A DNA stretch of 6,784 bases from Lachnospiraceae bacterium (lineage in GTDB: Bacteria > Bacillota_A > Clostridia > Lachnospirales > Lachnospiraceae): positions 1-6,784 of the forward strand of contig JAFYAD010000088.1 of the NCBI GenBank assembly GCA_017540915.1. Direction: 5' to 3'. The notes under the pieces are model-generated. The model was not told the DNA's origin. It was given only the letters and a program-made list of their open reading frames with translations, and did no database searches. The translations under genes were made by a program, and so were the position numbers. Positions 1 to 6,000 of this stretch are shown here, one piece after another; within the stretch, counting starts at the first letter, position 1, and the number at the start of each line of letters is the position of its first letter.

Positions 1-404
1 ATTGCGGTCTCGGCTCTGGCAGATCCGCTGTAAGCGGTGTTGCACTCGACTATGGTGCCGTCTACGCTTTGAACGAGATCTTTAATAAGATCCGGAGACA
101 GATAATTGGGGTTTCCCGCTTCGCCTGTGGACAGTTTTACAGCGACTTTACCGGGGAGCTCTTTGCCGAGGGCTTCATATGCTTTTCTCAATCCTTCCGG
201 AGAGATATCTTTGGTGTAATAGACTACTGAATGTTTGTCCGCTGTGCGACCCTCTTTTTCCATCACAGCGATATCGTAAAACTCATGTTCCTGAATATCA
301 TAGGCCATATGACGATCGTATGCTATGTAAGCAACCGCCAGAACGACAACTGTTATCCCGATGATGCAAAGGATCTTCTTAAGTGCGCTCTTGTTCTTTT
401 TCAT
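1..404 (-). CDS. DUF362 domain-containing membrane-anchored protein, N-terminal part (truncated by window edge)
   Basis: The minus strand reads open from an ATG at 404 to the left edge, giving 134 residues with no stop. Residues 1-10 are Lys-rich (MKKNKSALKK) and residues 11-29 are a hydrophobic segment (ILCIIGITVVVLAVAYIAY), so the protein is probably anchored in the membrane with the rest outside. Cys13 has no proper lipobox before it, so a lipoprotein is unlikely. From about residue 59 the text VVYYTKDISPEGL, GKVAVKLSTGE (85-95) and TIVECNTAY (117-125) is the typical start of the DUF362 family. Many members carry a ferredoxin-like Fe-S segment further on; that part is outside the window, so a redox role cannot be judged. 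The start is supported by GAGGG nine bases upstream. The gene is transcribed away from the glycosyltransferase genes and is probably not functionally tied to them. The family call is confident; the biochemical function is unknown. Confidence 0.85.
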   Translation of the reverse strand, partial: MKKNKSALKKILCIIGITVVVLAVAYIAYDRHMAYDIQEHEFYDIAVMEKEGRTADKHSVVYYTKDISPEGLRKAYEALGKELPGKVAVKLSTGEAGNPNYLSPDLIKDLVQSVDGTIVECNTAYSGSARAETA

Positions 405-465
405 GATAGTAAACCCTCGATTCATATTTATACCGGCAGACCGACGACTTCATTTTACCACAATT

Positions 466-471
466 ATTATA
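466..471 (-). promoter_or_regulatory. Candidate -10 box for the DUF362 gene
   Basis: On the minus strand this reads TATAAT, an exact sigma-A -10 hexamer, about 60 bases upstream of the ATG at 404. No good -35 lies 16-19 bases further upstream (the sequence there is near AAGCAT), so the promoter is weak, activator-dependent or misassigned. Confidence 0.4.
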
Positions 472-658
472 TTTTGAAACTGTTTTTCATGCTTTTGTTG
501 AAAGCAGGCGGTAAGAGTTGTAAAATATTCTATAGCTGTTCAGAATAGTTACAATATCTTGATGATTCAAGGCTCATTGAAGCAATCCGTGAACCACCGC
601 TTGATTTTCAAATCATACTCATGTGATCCGGGATAAAACACAGGGATCTGCAAAGCAT

Positions 659-664
659 AGAGGA
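659..664 (+). promoter_or_regulatory. Ribosome binding site of the GT2 gene
   Basis: AGAGGA lies nine bases before the ATG at 674 and supports that start. It is a good match to the anti-Shine-Dalgarno sequence. Confidence 0.7.
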
Positions 665-673
665 TAGAAAAAG

Positions 674-1855
674 ATGGATCTTTCAATTTGCATAATAACC
701 AAAAATGAATGCAACAAGCTTGCGAGACTCCTGGCATCCGCGGAAAGGATGGATTGCGAGATTGTGGTGGTGGACACGGGATCCTCGGATGACACCATAG
801 AAACGGCTTACAGATATACGGACAGAGTGTTTTTTTATAAATGGAGAGATGATTTTGCAGATGCCAAAAATCTTGCTGCGAGCCGTGCGACCAATGATGT
901 CGTGATGATATTGGATACGGACGAGTGGATCACGGGCTTCGGAGATCTTGAGAGAGAAAACCTGTCGGAGCTTGTGAGGAAGCTTGAGACGGAAACCTTC
1001 GGAAAAGATAATGTGGGTCGTATCAAACGTATCAATATTTTGGAAAAAGACGGAGAACGACTGGAAAATCACGAGTGGATAAACAGGATTTATAACCGGA
1101 GATTTTTTGAATATGAGGGCAGGATACACGAGCAGCTGGTAAGGCGGGATGTCTCGGAGGAGAAAATGACAGACGGATCGGATGGGGGTGGCGCCGGAAA
1201 CTCTTCTGCCTGCGGAAAGCAGGGGGACGATTACAGCATGAGAGCGTCTTCGGTGCGGATTTATCATGATGGTTATCTGGGAACTCCGGAGGAGAAAAAA
1301 AGAAAAGCAGATCGCAATATGAAACTTTTGCTGGACGAGCTTGATTCATTGGATAATCCGGAAAAATCCCGGGATAGGGATCAGATATCCCGGAAGACAT
1401 ATATACTGTATCAGTTGGGTAAGTCCTGCTATATGGCTGGAGACCCGGCGAAAGCAGCAGATTATTTTGATAGGGCGCTTTCTTACGACTTGAATCCTCG
1501 CCTTGAATATGTCATAGACATGGTGGAGACCTACGGATATGCCCTCATTAATTCCGGTCAGGAGCAAAAGGCGCTGGGGCTTGAAGGCGTTCTGGACGAC
1601 TTCGGAGAAAATGCGGATTTTTGTTTTATGATGGGTCTGGTGTACATGAAAAATGCCATGTTCCATAAGGCTATTTTCTGTTTCGATGAAGCATTGCAAA
1701 AGAAAGAGTGCCGCATGCAGGGCGTGAATTCGTATCTTGCACACTATAATAAGGGCGTGATCTACGAGTGTCTTGGGCAGAAGGATGAGGCGCGGATCTG
1801 CTACGGGAAGGCAGGAGACTACGCAAAAGCGAAAGAGGGTCTATCGAGGCTTTGA
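674..1855 (+). CDS. Family 2 glycosyltransferase with C-terminal tetratricopeptide repeats
   Basis: This 393-residue protein probably transfers a sugar from a nucleotide-sugar donor to a cell-surface or protein acceptor, acting in the cytoplasm. The N-terminal GT-A fold is clear: SICIITKNE (4-12), VVDTGSSDDT (32-41), WRDDFADAKN (57-66) and the metal-binding DxD-like LDTDEW (80-85, Asp81 and Asp83). IHEQL and later IYHDGYL (196-202) are the usual acceptor-side landmarks of the TPR-linked GT2 group that includes SunS-like enzymes. About 34 Gly/Ser/Asp-rich residues (159-192) are inserted between those landmarks. Three TPR-like helical pairs follow at about 242-275, 314-347 and 354-387 and may bind the acceptor. 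There is no signal peptide or membrane segment. A 64-base gap separates it from the next gene on the same strand, which suggests co-transcription. The family is confident; donor and acceptor cannot be told. Confidence 0.92.
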   Translation: MDLSICIITKNECNKLARLLASAERMDCEIVVVDTGSSDDTIETAYRYTDRVFFYKWRDDFADAKNLAASRATNDVVMILDTDEWITGFGDLERENLSELVRKLETETFGKDNVGRIKRINILEKDGERLENHEWINRIYNRRFFEYEGRIHEQLVRRDVSEEKMTDGSDGGGAGNSSACGKQGDDYSMRASSVRIYHDGYLGTPEEKKRKADRNMKLLLDELDSLDNPEKSRDRDQISRKTYILYQLGKSCYMAGDPAKAADYFDRALSYDLNPRLEYVIDMVETYGYALINSGQEQKALGLEGVLDDFGENADFCFMMGLVYMKNAMFHKAIFCFDEALQKKECRMQGVNSYLAHYNKGVIYECLGQKDEARICYGKAGDYAKAKEGLSRL

Positions 1856-1919
1856 CTCCGGAGAGTGATCTGTAGAAATGAATCATGCTACATGACGACT
1901 GAAATTATGGGGAATGTAA
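1856..1919 (+). other. Short spacer between the GT2 gene and the 983-residue glycosyltransferase gene
   Basis: These 64 bases contain an 8-bp palindrome CTCCGGAG (1856-1863) directly after the stop codon and a TCATG-CTA-CATGA dyad (1883-1895). Neither is followed by a T-tract, so read-through into the next gene is expected. GGGGAA at 1909-1914, five bases before the ATG at 1920, is the ribosome binding site of the downstream gene. Confidence 0.55.
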
Positions 1920-4871
1920 ATGAATATCCTGTACTACAGCTGGGGCGAAAATTCCACAAAGACAAGCGTGGACACGCTTAAATCCATGGGACACAAAGTG
2001 TCCTTTTTTGACATGCCTGTATCCAACAAGCTGAAGGATGAAGCTTTTGAGGCGAAGCTGATCCAAAAGATCGCGCAAGAGAATACGGAAGCAGTCTTTA
2101 CCTACAACTATTTCCCGTGTATCAGCAATGCGGTGAGCAGGACAAAGGCAGTCTATATTTCATGGATCTATGACAATCCGCATTACACGGTATATGAAAA
2201 GAGTGTCTTCAACTCCTGCAACAGGATATTTCATTTTGACGGAGGTGAAGTTAAAAGGCTAAGGGCAGCAGGGGTAAAACATATTTACCATATGCCCTTA
2301 GGAGTGCCGGTTTCTCATAGGGTGTCGGATACTGAGGGATTACCGGTTGATGAGAGGGTATCTGTTGCCAAATCAGGGTCGGCTGCCGAAGGAGTATTGG
2401 TTTCTAACGGGATATCGGTAACGGGCAGATCGGAATATGACTACGACGTCAGTTTTGTGGGTTCACTGTATAACGGCTCAGCCAATCTCTATGACAGCAT
2501 AAATTATCTTCCTCCTTACGAGAAAGGCTTTTTCGAGAGCATCATCAATTCACAGCGGATGATCTGGGGCGTGGATTTTGCCGGTGAGCTTATAACAGAT
2601 GAGATTTACGCAAAGGTTACGCCCTATATTGAGCTCGACATGGGTAAAGATTTTCTGATAACACCCAGGGAGATATTCATTCATATTCTGCAAAAAAAGA
2701 TCACATCTGAAGACAGGATCGCACTGCTGAACCGGGCGGCAAGATCGTTTGATGTAACGCTGTTTTCGGGAGATGGAGATACGCGTCTGTCAGGAGTGAA
2801 AAAGTATGGCTACATAGATCACGATACAAAGCTGCCGCAGGTTTTTGCCACATCAAAGATAAATCTTAATATTTCACTGAGATCCATCACTGACGGTATC
2901 CCGTTAAGATGTCTGGAAGTTATGGGCTGTGGTGGATTTCTGCTGTCGAATTATCAGCCTGAGCTGGCAGAGTATTTTACTGACGGTGAGGATCTTGCTA
3001 TGTTCTCCACTCCGGCAGAGATGATGGAGAAGATCGAATACTATCTCGCCCATGACGAGGAGCGGGAGAGAATCGCTGCAAACGGATACGAGAAGGTGAG
3101 GAAGTATTTCTCTCTGACCGGGCGGTTTGAAGAAATCCTGAATATGGCGTTAAATACTGTAAAAAAATCGGCAGATTGTGATATGACAGCTCAGCACTGG
3201 AAAATACCGGTGGAATCAGAGAATTATTCTGGTGACAAGGTCATTCCTGAAATCATTGATCATTCTGAAATTGATGTAAAATCTAAGGTTACCGGGAATT
3301 CAGATACTTCCGGTAACACTCTTGATCATAGGGCAGAGAAAAAAGGCAGGATACTGGTGATCTTCGGTGTGACTTACTGTTACAATATCCTGAACCATAT
3401 TTTGGAGAATTTCGGGAAAGCCCTGGAAAGACGCGGGTTCGATGTGGAGTATTACGATGAGCAGACCGACGGGGCAGCAGGTCTTGTAAAATACTACGGT
3501 CAGACCTTTGCTGCGGTGATCGGAGTGCAGACATATCTGTATTCCATATTCCTGAAGGATTCCGGGCGGTTCCTCTTTGACGGTATAAACGGACCGCGTT
3601 TTAACATGGTGCTGGACCATCCGGGGTGGCTTTCGCATCTTTTGTCAGAGGTTCCACGGGACACTTATGTTTTAACCCATGATACAAATTACATTGAGTT
3701 TATAAAAAAATACTATCCGAAGATTTCGGGAAGTTTTCTGTTGCCGCCGGGGGGAGTGCTGAATCCATATCTGAGTGAAGCCGTGAATGGAAATAATACT
3801 ACAGATACAGAGAGTAGAAATTCGGGGGTTCTACCGACAGAAGGACAGACTACCGAAAACGGACAGACCACTGAAAACGGACAGACTTCAGAAAAAGGAA
3901 TGACTCCGGAACCGGAAAACAAAAAATATGATCTTGTCTTTATCGGAACCTACGGGGATTTCAGAAAGAAATGCGAGCAGATCAGGGAGTGCAATCCATT
4001 TGCTAAAAGGCTGGCACTGAAATATCTGATATTGCTGAGAAAATATGTGGACGAACCGGCGGAGAAGGTTTTCGCCCGGACGCTTGAAGAATTGGGTATA
4101 TCACCGTCATCCGACAAAGAGTTTTTGAATCTCTTTGCAGCCATGAATCCGGTAGTGCAGCTGGTGATGTACTACTACAGGGAAAAAACCTTGCGGACTC
4201 TGGCAGAAGGCGGTACAGATATCGATGTGTGGGGGGAGACCTGGCGGGATGCACCGTTTATGCAACTTTCGCCATACAAAGAACATATACATGTTCATGG
4301 CGACCTGACACCGGACGAAGCCGAGGAAATATTGTCCCGAAGTCGGATAGCACTGAATATCATGGCCTGGCATAAAGCCGGTTTCACGGAAAGACTGGCA
4401 AATACCATGCTGTCCAAGACTGTGATGCTGTCTGATGTGAGCACCTATATCACAGAACATTTCAGATGCGTGTCACCGGAATCCTTGATTTTACAGAAGC
4501 TGGTTGGGGATGAACCGGGAAAACTTAAAATTCGACAGGCACAATCTGCAGGTGAACAGGAAAACTACGGAGATAAACATGTACAACTTTTGAATGCTCA
4601 GGTAGATCATGAAAACAGTCGGGTACGATCTGATGATTTCTGTATGAAAAACGACAACGATCAGCCCGTCCGCTGTGCCGACATCATCAGGAAAAGCGAA
4701 TTTGCGGTGTTCCGATTGGACGAACTACAGAAATTGCCTGCATTTGTAAAGTGCCTGTTGGAAGATAGGGAAGCTCTGGCTGTGATGGCCGAAAACGGGT
4801 ATGAGCGCTGCATGGCAGAACATACCTGGGATGCAAGAGCAGAGCAATTTGAGAAGCTGTTGTTTGGGTAA
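1920..4871 (+). CDS. Tandem two-module CgeB/DUF3880-type glycosyltransferase
   Basis: This 983-residue protein holds two consecutive glycosyltransferase modules of the GT-B-like DUF3880 / CgeB (Glyco_trans_1_2-like) group. Module 1 (about 1-415) has YNYFP (62-66), IYDNP (83-87), YDVSFVGSLY (175-184), INLN (314-317) and the donor-site-like IPLRCLEVMGCGGF (327-340, Glu333). A 60-residue polar linker follows. Module 2 (about 477-983) repeats the order: RILVIFGV (477-484), DHPGWL (566-571), LPPGG (608-612), YDLVFIGTYGD (670-680) and ALNIMAWHKAGFTERL (811-826, Glu824), ending with NGYERC. One module is a common full-length enzyme (about 380-420 residues), so this is a fusion. Low-complexity inserts lie at about 133-171, 619-666 and 849-926. 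Module 2 lacks the DG-IP-R motif of module 1, so it may differ in substrate or be non-catalytic. No signal peptide or membrane helix is seen. It probably acts with the upstream GT2 enzyme on a surface glycan; the acceptor is unknown. Confidence 0.88.
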   Translation: MNILYYSWGENSTKTSVDTLKSMGHKVSFFDMPVSNKLKDEAFEAKLIQKIAQENTEAVFTYNYFPCISNAVSRTKAVYISWIYDNPHYTVYEKSVFNSCNRIFHFDGGEVKRLRAAGVKHIYHMPLGVPVSHRVSDTEGLPVDERVSVAKSGSAAEGVLVSNGISVTGRSEYDYDVSFVGSLYNGSANLYDSINYLPPYEKGFFESIINSQRMIWGVDFAGELITDEIYAKVTPYIELDMGKDFLITPREIFIHILQKKITSEDRIALLNRAARSFDVTLFSGDGDTRLSGVKKYGYIDHDTKLPQVFATSKINLNISLRSITDGIPLRCLEVMGCGGFLLSNYQPELAEYFTDGEDLAMFSTPAEMMEKIEYYLAHDEERERIAANGYEKVRKYFSLTGRFEEILNMALNTVKKSADCDMTAQHWKIPVESENYSGDKVIPEIIDHSEIDVKSKVTGNSDTSGNTLDHRAEKKGRILVIFGVTYCYNILNHILENFGKALERRGFDVEYYDEQTDGAAGLVKYYGQTFAAVIGVQTYLYSIFLKDSGRFLFDGINGPRFNMVLDHPGWLSHLLSEVPRDTYVLTHDTNYIEFIKKYYPKISGSFLLPPGGVLNPYLSEAVNGNNTTDTESRNSGVLPTEGQTTENGQTTENGQTSEKGMTPEPENKKYDLVFIGTYGDFRKKCEQIRECNPFAKRLALKYLILLRKYVDEPAEKVFARTLEELGISPSSDKEFLNLFAAMNPVVQLVMYYYREKTLRTLAEGGTDIDVWGETWRDAPFMQLSPYKEHIHVHGDLTPDEAEEILSRSRIALNIMAWHKAGFTERLANTMLSKTVMLSDVSTYITEHFRCVSPESLILQKLVGDEPGKLKIRQAQSAGEQENYGDKHVQLLNAQVDHENSRVRSDDFCMKNDNDQPVRCADIIRKSEFAVFRLDELQKLPAFVKCLLEDREALAVMAENGYERCMAEHTWDARAEQFEKLLFG
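2304..2429 (+). repeat. Degenerate in-frame tandem repeat in module 1 of the double glycosyltransferase
   Basis: Three imperfect units of 36, 54 and 36 bases start at 2304, 2340 and 2394. Each begins with a GTGCCGGTTTCT-like stretch and includes a GGGTGTCGG-like stretch. In protein they read VPVSHRVS..., LPVDERVS... and VLVSNGIS.... The first unit overlaps the conserved PLGVPVS segment, so the insert looks like a duplication of the local core sequence that has since diverged. It lies just before the conserved YDVSFVGSLY strand. Confidence 0.6.
3843..3896 (+). repeat. Three-copy 18-bp in-frame tandem repeat (GQTTEN units)
   Basis: Units at 3843-3860, 3861-3878 and 3879-3896 each start GGACAGAC and encode GQTTEN, GQTTEN and GQTSEK (residues 642-659). 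The first two units differ only at synonymous positions; the third has drifted further. The repeat lies inside a Thr/Glu/Asn-rich, probably disordered insert (about 619-666) of module 2. Unit length is a multiple of three, so copy-number change would keep the frame. Confidence 0.9.
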
Positions 4872-4954
4872 AGGTATACGAGGATAAAGTAGTCGGCTTT
4901 ACGGCTGTCAAAGGTATAAAAAAGCAATTCTTTCCGAAATGTGATCAAAGGGGA
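4872..4954. other. Convergent spacer between the double glycosyltransferase and the minus-strand operon
   Basis: These 83 bases lie between two genes transcribed toward each other. A terminator would be expected, but I find no GC-rich stem followed by a T-run on either strand. A 9-bp direct repeat AAAGGTATA occurs at 4870-4878 and 4910-4918. A weak dyad TGATC-AAAGGG-GATCA (4942-4957) overlaps the minus-strand stop codon. Transcripts from both sides may therefore overlap. Confidence 0.5.
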
Positions 4955-5332
4955 TCAGAGCAATACAGCTTTGCGTGAAAGGTACCGGCGCTGTGACTTA
5001 CTGAGGAGTGCAACAGTGTCGCTGCCATGGATCTCAGAGTGATACGGATTACCTGCAGATGGGAGATATTTGACTGTTGCACCGATCTCCTTACAGCTTT
5101 TGAAACGGACATAGATAATATTGCCTGTGAAACGCTGCATCATAGACCGGGCAGACTCTTCAACAGTCCGGTTCCCCTGCCTGTCTACGGATAGACCTTT
5201 TGGGTCTGCGAAGGCGGCAGAAGAAAGACTGCCATCTCTGCGCCAAAACATATCGGATATCTCCGGCGGGTAAACTGCGCGAAAAAGCTTTTCGTCTGAG
5301 TTGAAAGATTTATCGTTAAAAGATTTAGCCAT
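4955..5332 (-). CDS. Small hypothetical protein with SSAAF/SVD signature, candidate toxin partner of the upstream Phd-type protein
   Basis: This 125-residue soluble protein starts inside the end of the upstream gene: the two frames share 8 bases (5325-5332), which points to translational coupling; GGGTG ten bases before the ATG may serve as its binding site. It has no signal peptide or membrane segment. After a polar tail with a duplicated KSFN (3-6, 8-11) come LFRAVYPPEI (16-25), LSSAAFADPKGLSVDR (36-51) and NPYHSEIHG (95-103), then a basic end, RRYLSRKAVLL. From memory, small bacterial proteins with an early Arg, an S-S-A-A-F...S-V-D block and a late H-x-E/V-x-G-K/S block form a widespread uncharacterised group; I cannot name a family with certainty. 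It does not show the Fic motif of Doc nor an obvious RelE/YoeB or PIN pattern. A toxin role is inferred only from its place after a Phd-type gene. Confidence 0.7.
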   Translation of the reverse strand: MAKSFNDKSFNSDEKLFRAVYPPEISDMFWRRDGSLSSAAFADPKGLSVDRQGNRTVEESARSMMQRFTGNIIYVRFKSCKEIGATVKYLPSAGNPYHSEIHGSDTVALLSKSQRRYLSRKAVLL

Positions 5333-5888
5333 AGAATTTCATCACCCTTTCGTTTATAGAAGCTGCATCGGAGGGCAGCTCTTCGGTGGATTCACCACCG
5401 GCATAATCTACGATAAAGATCTCGGCTGAATCTTCGGCACCAATCTCTATCTCCATGTGATCTCGTCTCGAATTATCAAACTCCAACTGGATCGTCTCGA
5501 GAGCTGTTGGAAAGATCTCCGGCTGTATATCGATATGTTCAATGATATCCCGGACTTTAGCTATGACGATATCCGGAATGGCGGGGGCACCATTGCCGTT
5601 CCAACCGTCTTTGAGAGATTGGATCACGTTCAGTTTGTTAAGATTGAAAGTTTTGACATCCGTGACAGCAGAGCCGGTCTGTACTGGGCGTGATACCGAT
5701 ACAGAGCTGATCGCCTTGGCGTATGTAAACTCACGGCTCAGAGCTTCAAGCTCATGATAGCGATCTTCTGAGATTATGACCACGTTTTTGTTTTCCTTGC
5801 GGGGAATAACAACCGGTTCGCCGTTATAAGCCATTTCAAGGAATTTTTTTAAGTTTGCCCGGACATCCACCTGTTTTGCTACAACCAT
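5325..5888 (-). CDS. Phd/YefM-type antitoxin with a long C-terminal GWNG-type domain
   Basis: This 187-residue protein begins with a Phd/YefM fold: VDVRANLKKFLEMAYNGEPVVI (7-28) and NKNVVIISEDRYHELEAL (33-50), the usual DNA-binding and dimer-forming half of type II antitoxins, which also repress their own operon. Ordinary Phd proteins are about 70-90 residues; this one continues for another 100. After a Ser/Val/Thr-rich linker (about 60-80) comes a second domain with SLKDGWNGNGAPAIP (91-105), PEIFPT (123-128), IQLEF (133-137) and MEIEIG (145-150), then an acidic tail. The GWNG...P-T...LEF pattern resembles small uncharacterised proteins with GWDG and LEW motifs that occur alone elsewhere (recalled, not searched). 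The start is fixed by a perfect GGAGGA four bases upstream. The C-terminal half probably binds the downstream 125-residue partner. The Phd call is confident; the second domain is unnamed. Confidence 0.85.
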   Translation of the reverse strand: MVVAKQVDVRANLKKFLEMAYNGEPVVIPRKENKNVVIISEDRYHELEALSREFTYAKAISSVSVSRPVQTGSAVTDVKTFNLNKLNVIQSLKDGWNGNGAPAIPDIVIAKVRDIIEHIDIQPEIFPTALETIQLEFDNSRRDHMEIEIGAEDSAEIFIVDYAGGESTEELPSDAASINERVMKFYG

Positions 5889-5892
5889 GATC

Positions 5893-5898
5893 TCCTCC
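5893..5898 (-). promoter_or_regulatory. Strong ribosome binding site of the Phd-type gene
   Basis: The minus strand reads GGAGGA four bases before the ATG at 5888, a perfect Shine-Dalgarno match. High translation of the first gene with a coupled second gene fits the antitoxin-excess design of type II systems. Confidence 0.85.
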
Positions 5899-5906
5899 AG
5901 TGTTCA

Positions 5907-5924
5907 GAATGGAATATACCATTC
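5907..5924 (-). repeat. Inverted repeat in the leader of the Phd-type operon
   Basis: GAATGG (5907-5912), six bases, then CCATTC (5919-5924) form a perfect 6-bp dyad just upstream of the ribosome binding site and inside the predicted leader. It could be an RNA hairpin limiting translation or a protein-binding operator. There is no T-run, so it is not a terminator. Confidence 0.5.
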
Positions 5925-5937
5925 GAAAACAAAATAC

Positions 5938-6000
5938 GTACTTGATTTAGCACAGATTTTAGTACGCGGATTTTGTTTTGTCAAGTACTTTTTTCTGTGC
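5938..6000 (-). promoter_or_regulatory. Candidate operator: nested inverted repeats over the Phd-type promoter
   Basis: Two nested symmetries cover the promoter. GTACTTGA (5938-5945) is matched exactly by TCAAGTAC (5981-5988). GCACAGATTTTAGTAC (5950-5965) is matched at 12 of 16 positions by the reverse complement of 5985-6000, with the mismatches confined to a central AT-tract. The arms overlap the -35 and -10 boxes. Phd-family antitoxins are known to bind palindromes at their own promoters, so this is a likely autoregulatory site; binding itself is inferred. Confidence 0.6.
5956..5984 (-). promoter_or_regulatory. Sigma-A promoter of the Phd-type operon
   Basis: On the minus strand a perfect -35 TTGACA (5984-5979) is followed by a 17-base spacer and the -10 TAAAAT (5961-5956), five of six to consensus. 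The predicted start near 5949 leaves a leader of about 60 bases before the ATG at 5888. This is the best promoter in the window and gives the two-gene module its own transcription, independent of the flanking glycosyltransferase genes. Confidence 0.75.

Larger units (their letters stand above)
405..673. other. Divergent intergenic region between the DUF362 gene and the GT2 gene
   Basis: These 269 bases separate two divergently transcribed genes, so promoters for both should lie here. I see no gene of its own; the open frames crossing it are unlike any protein I know. Short dyads are present: TATTCT/AGAATA around 529-550, CTTGA-TGAT-TCAAG at 558-571, and TGATTT-TC-AAATCA at 602-615. None is followed by a T-run on either strand, so they are not terminators. 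They could be operator sites or chance. I found no convincing -35/-10 pair for the plus-strand gene. Confidence 0.5.

Noticed and set aside
231..548. A 105-residue plus-strand frame over the DUF362 start and the intergenic region
   Set aside because: It overlaps the recognisable DUF362 coding sequence on the other strand, has no good ribosome binding site and resembles nothing known.
683..1886. Long minus-strand open frames opposite the GT2 gene
   Set aside because: Their proteins show no family features and have skewed, low-information composition, while the plus frame has clear GT2 and TPR motifs.
4889..4911. Minus-strand TTGACA at 4911-4906 as a promoter
   Set aside because: The hexamer 17 bases further on is TTTATC, a poor -10, and no gene start follows; it would read into the minus-strand antisense of the large gene.
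4942..4957. TGATC-AAAGGG-GATCA as a terminator
   Set aside because: The stem is only 5 bp, AT-balanced, overlaps a stop codon and has no T-run after it on either strand.
5457..5757. Two plus-strand frames inside the Phd-type gene
   Set aside because: They are antisense to a gene with a clear Phd motif, a perfect ribosome binding site and a strong promoter.
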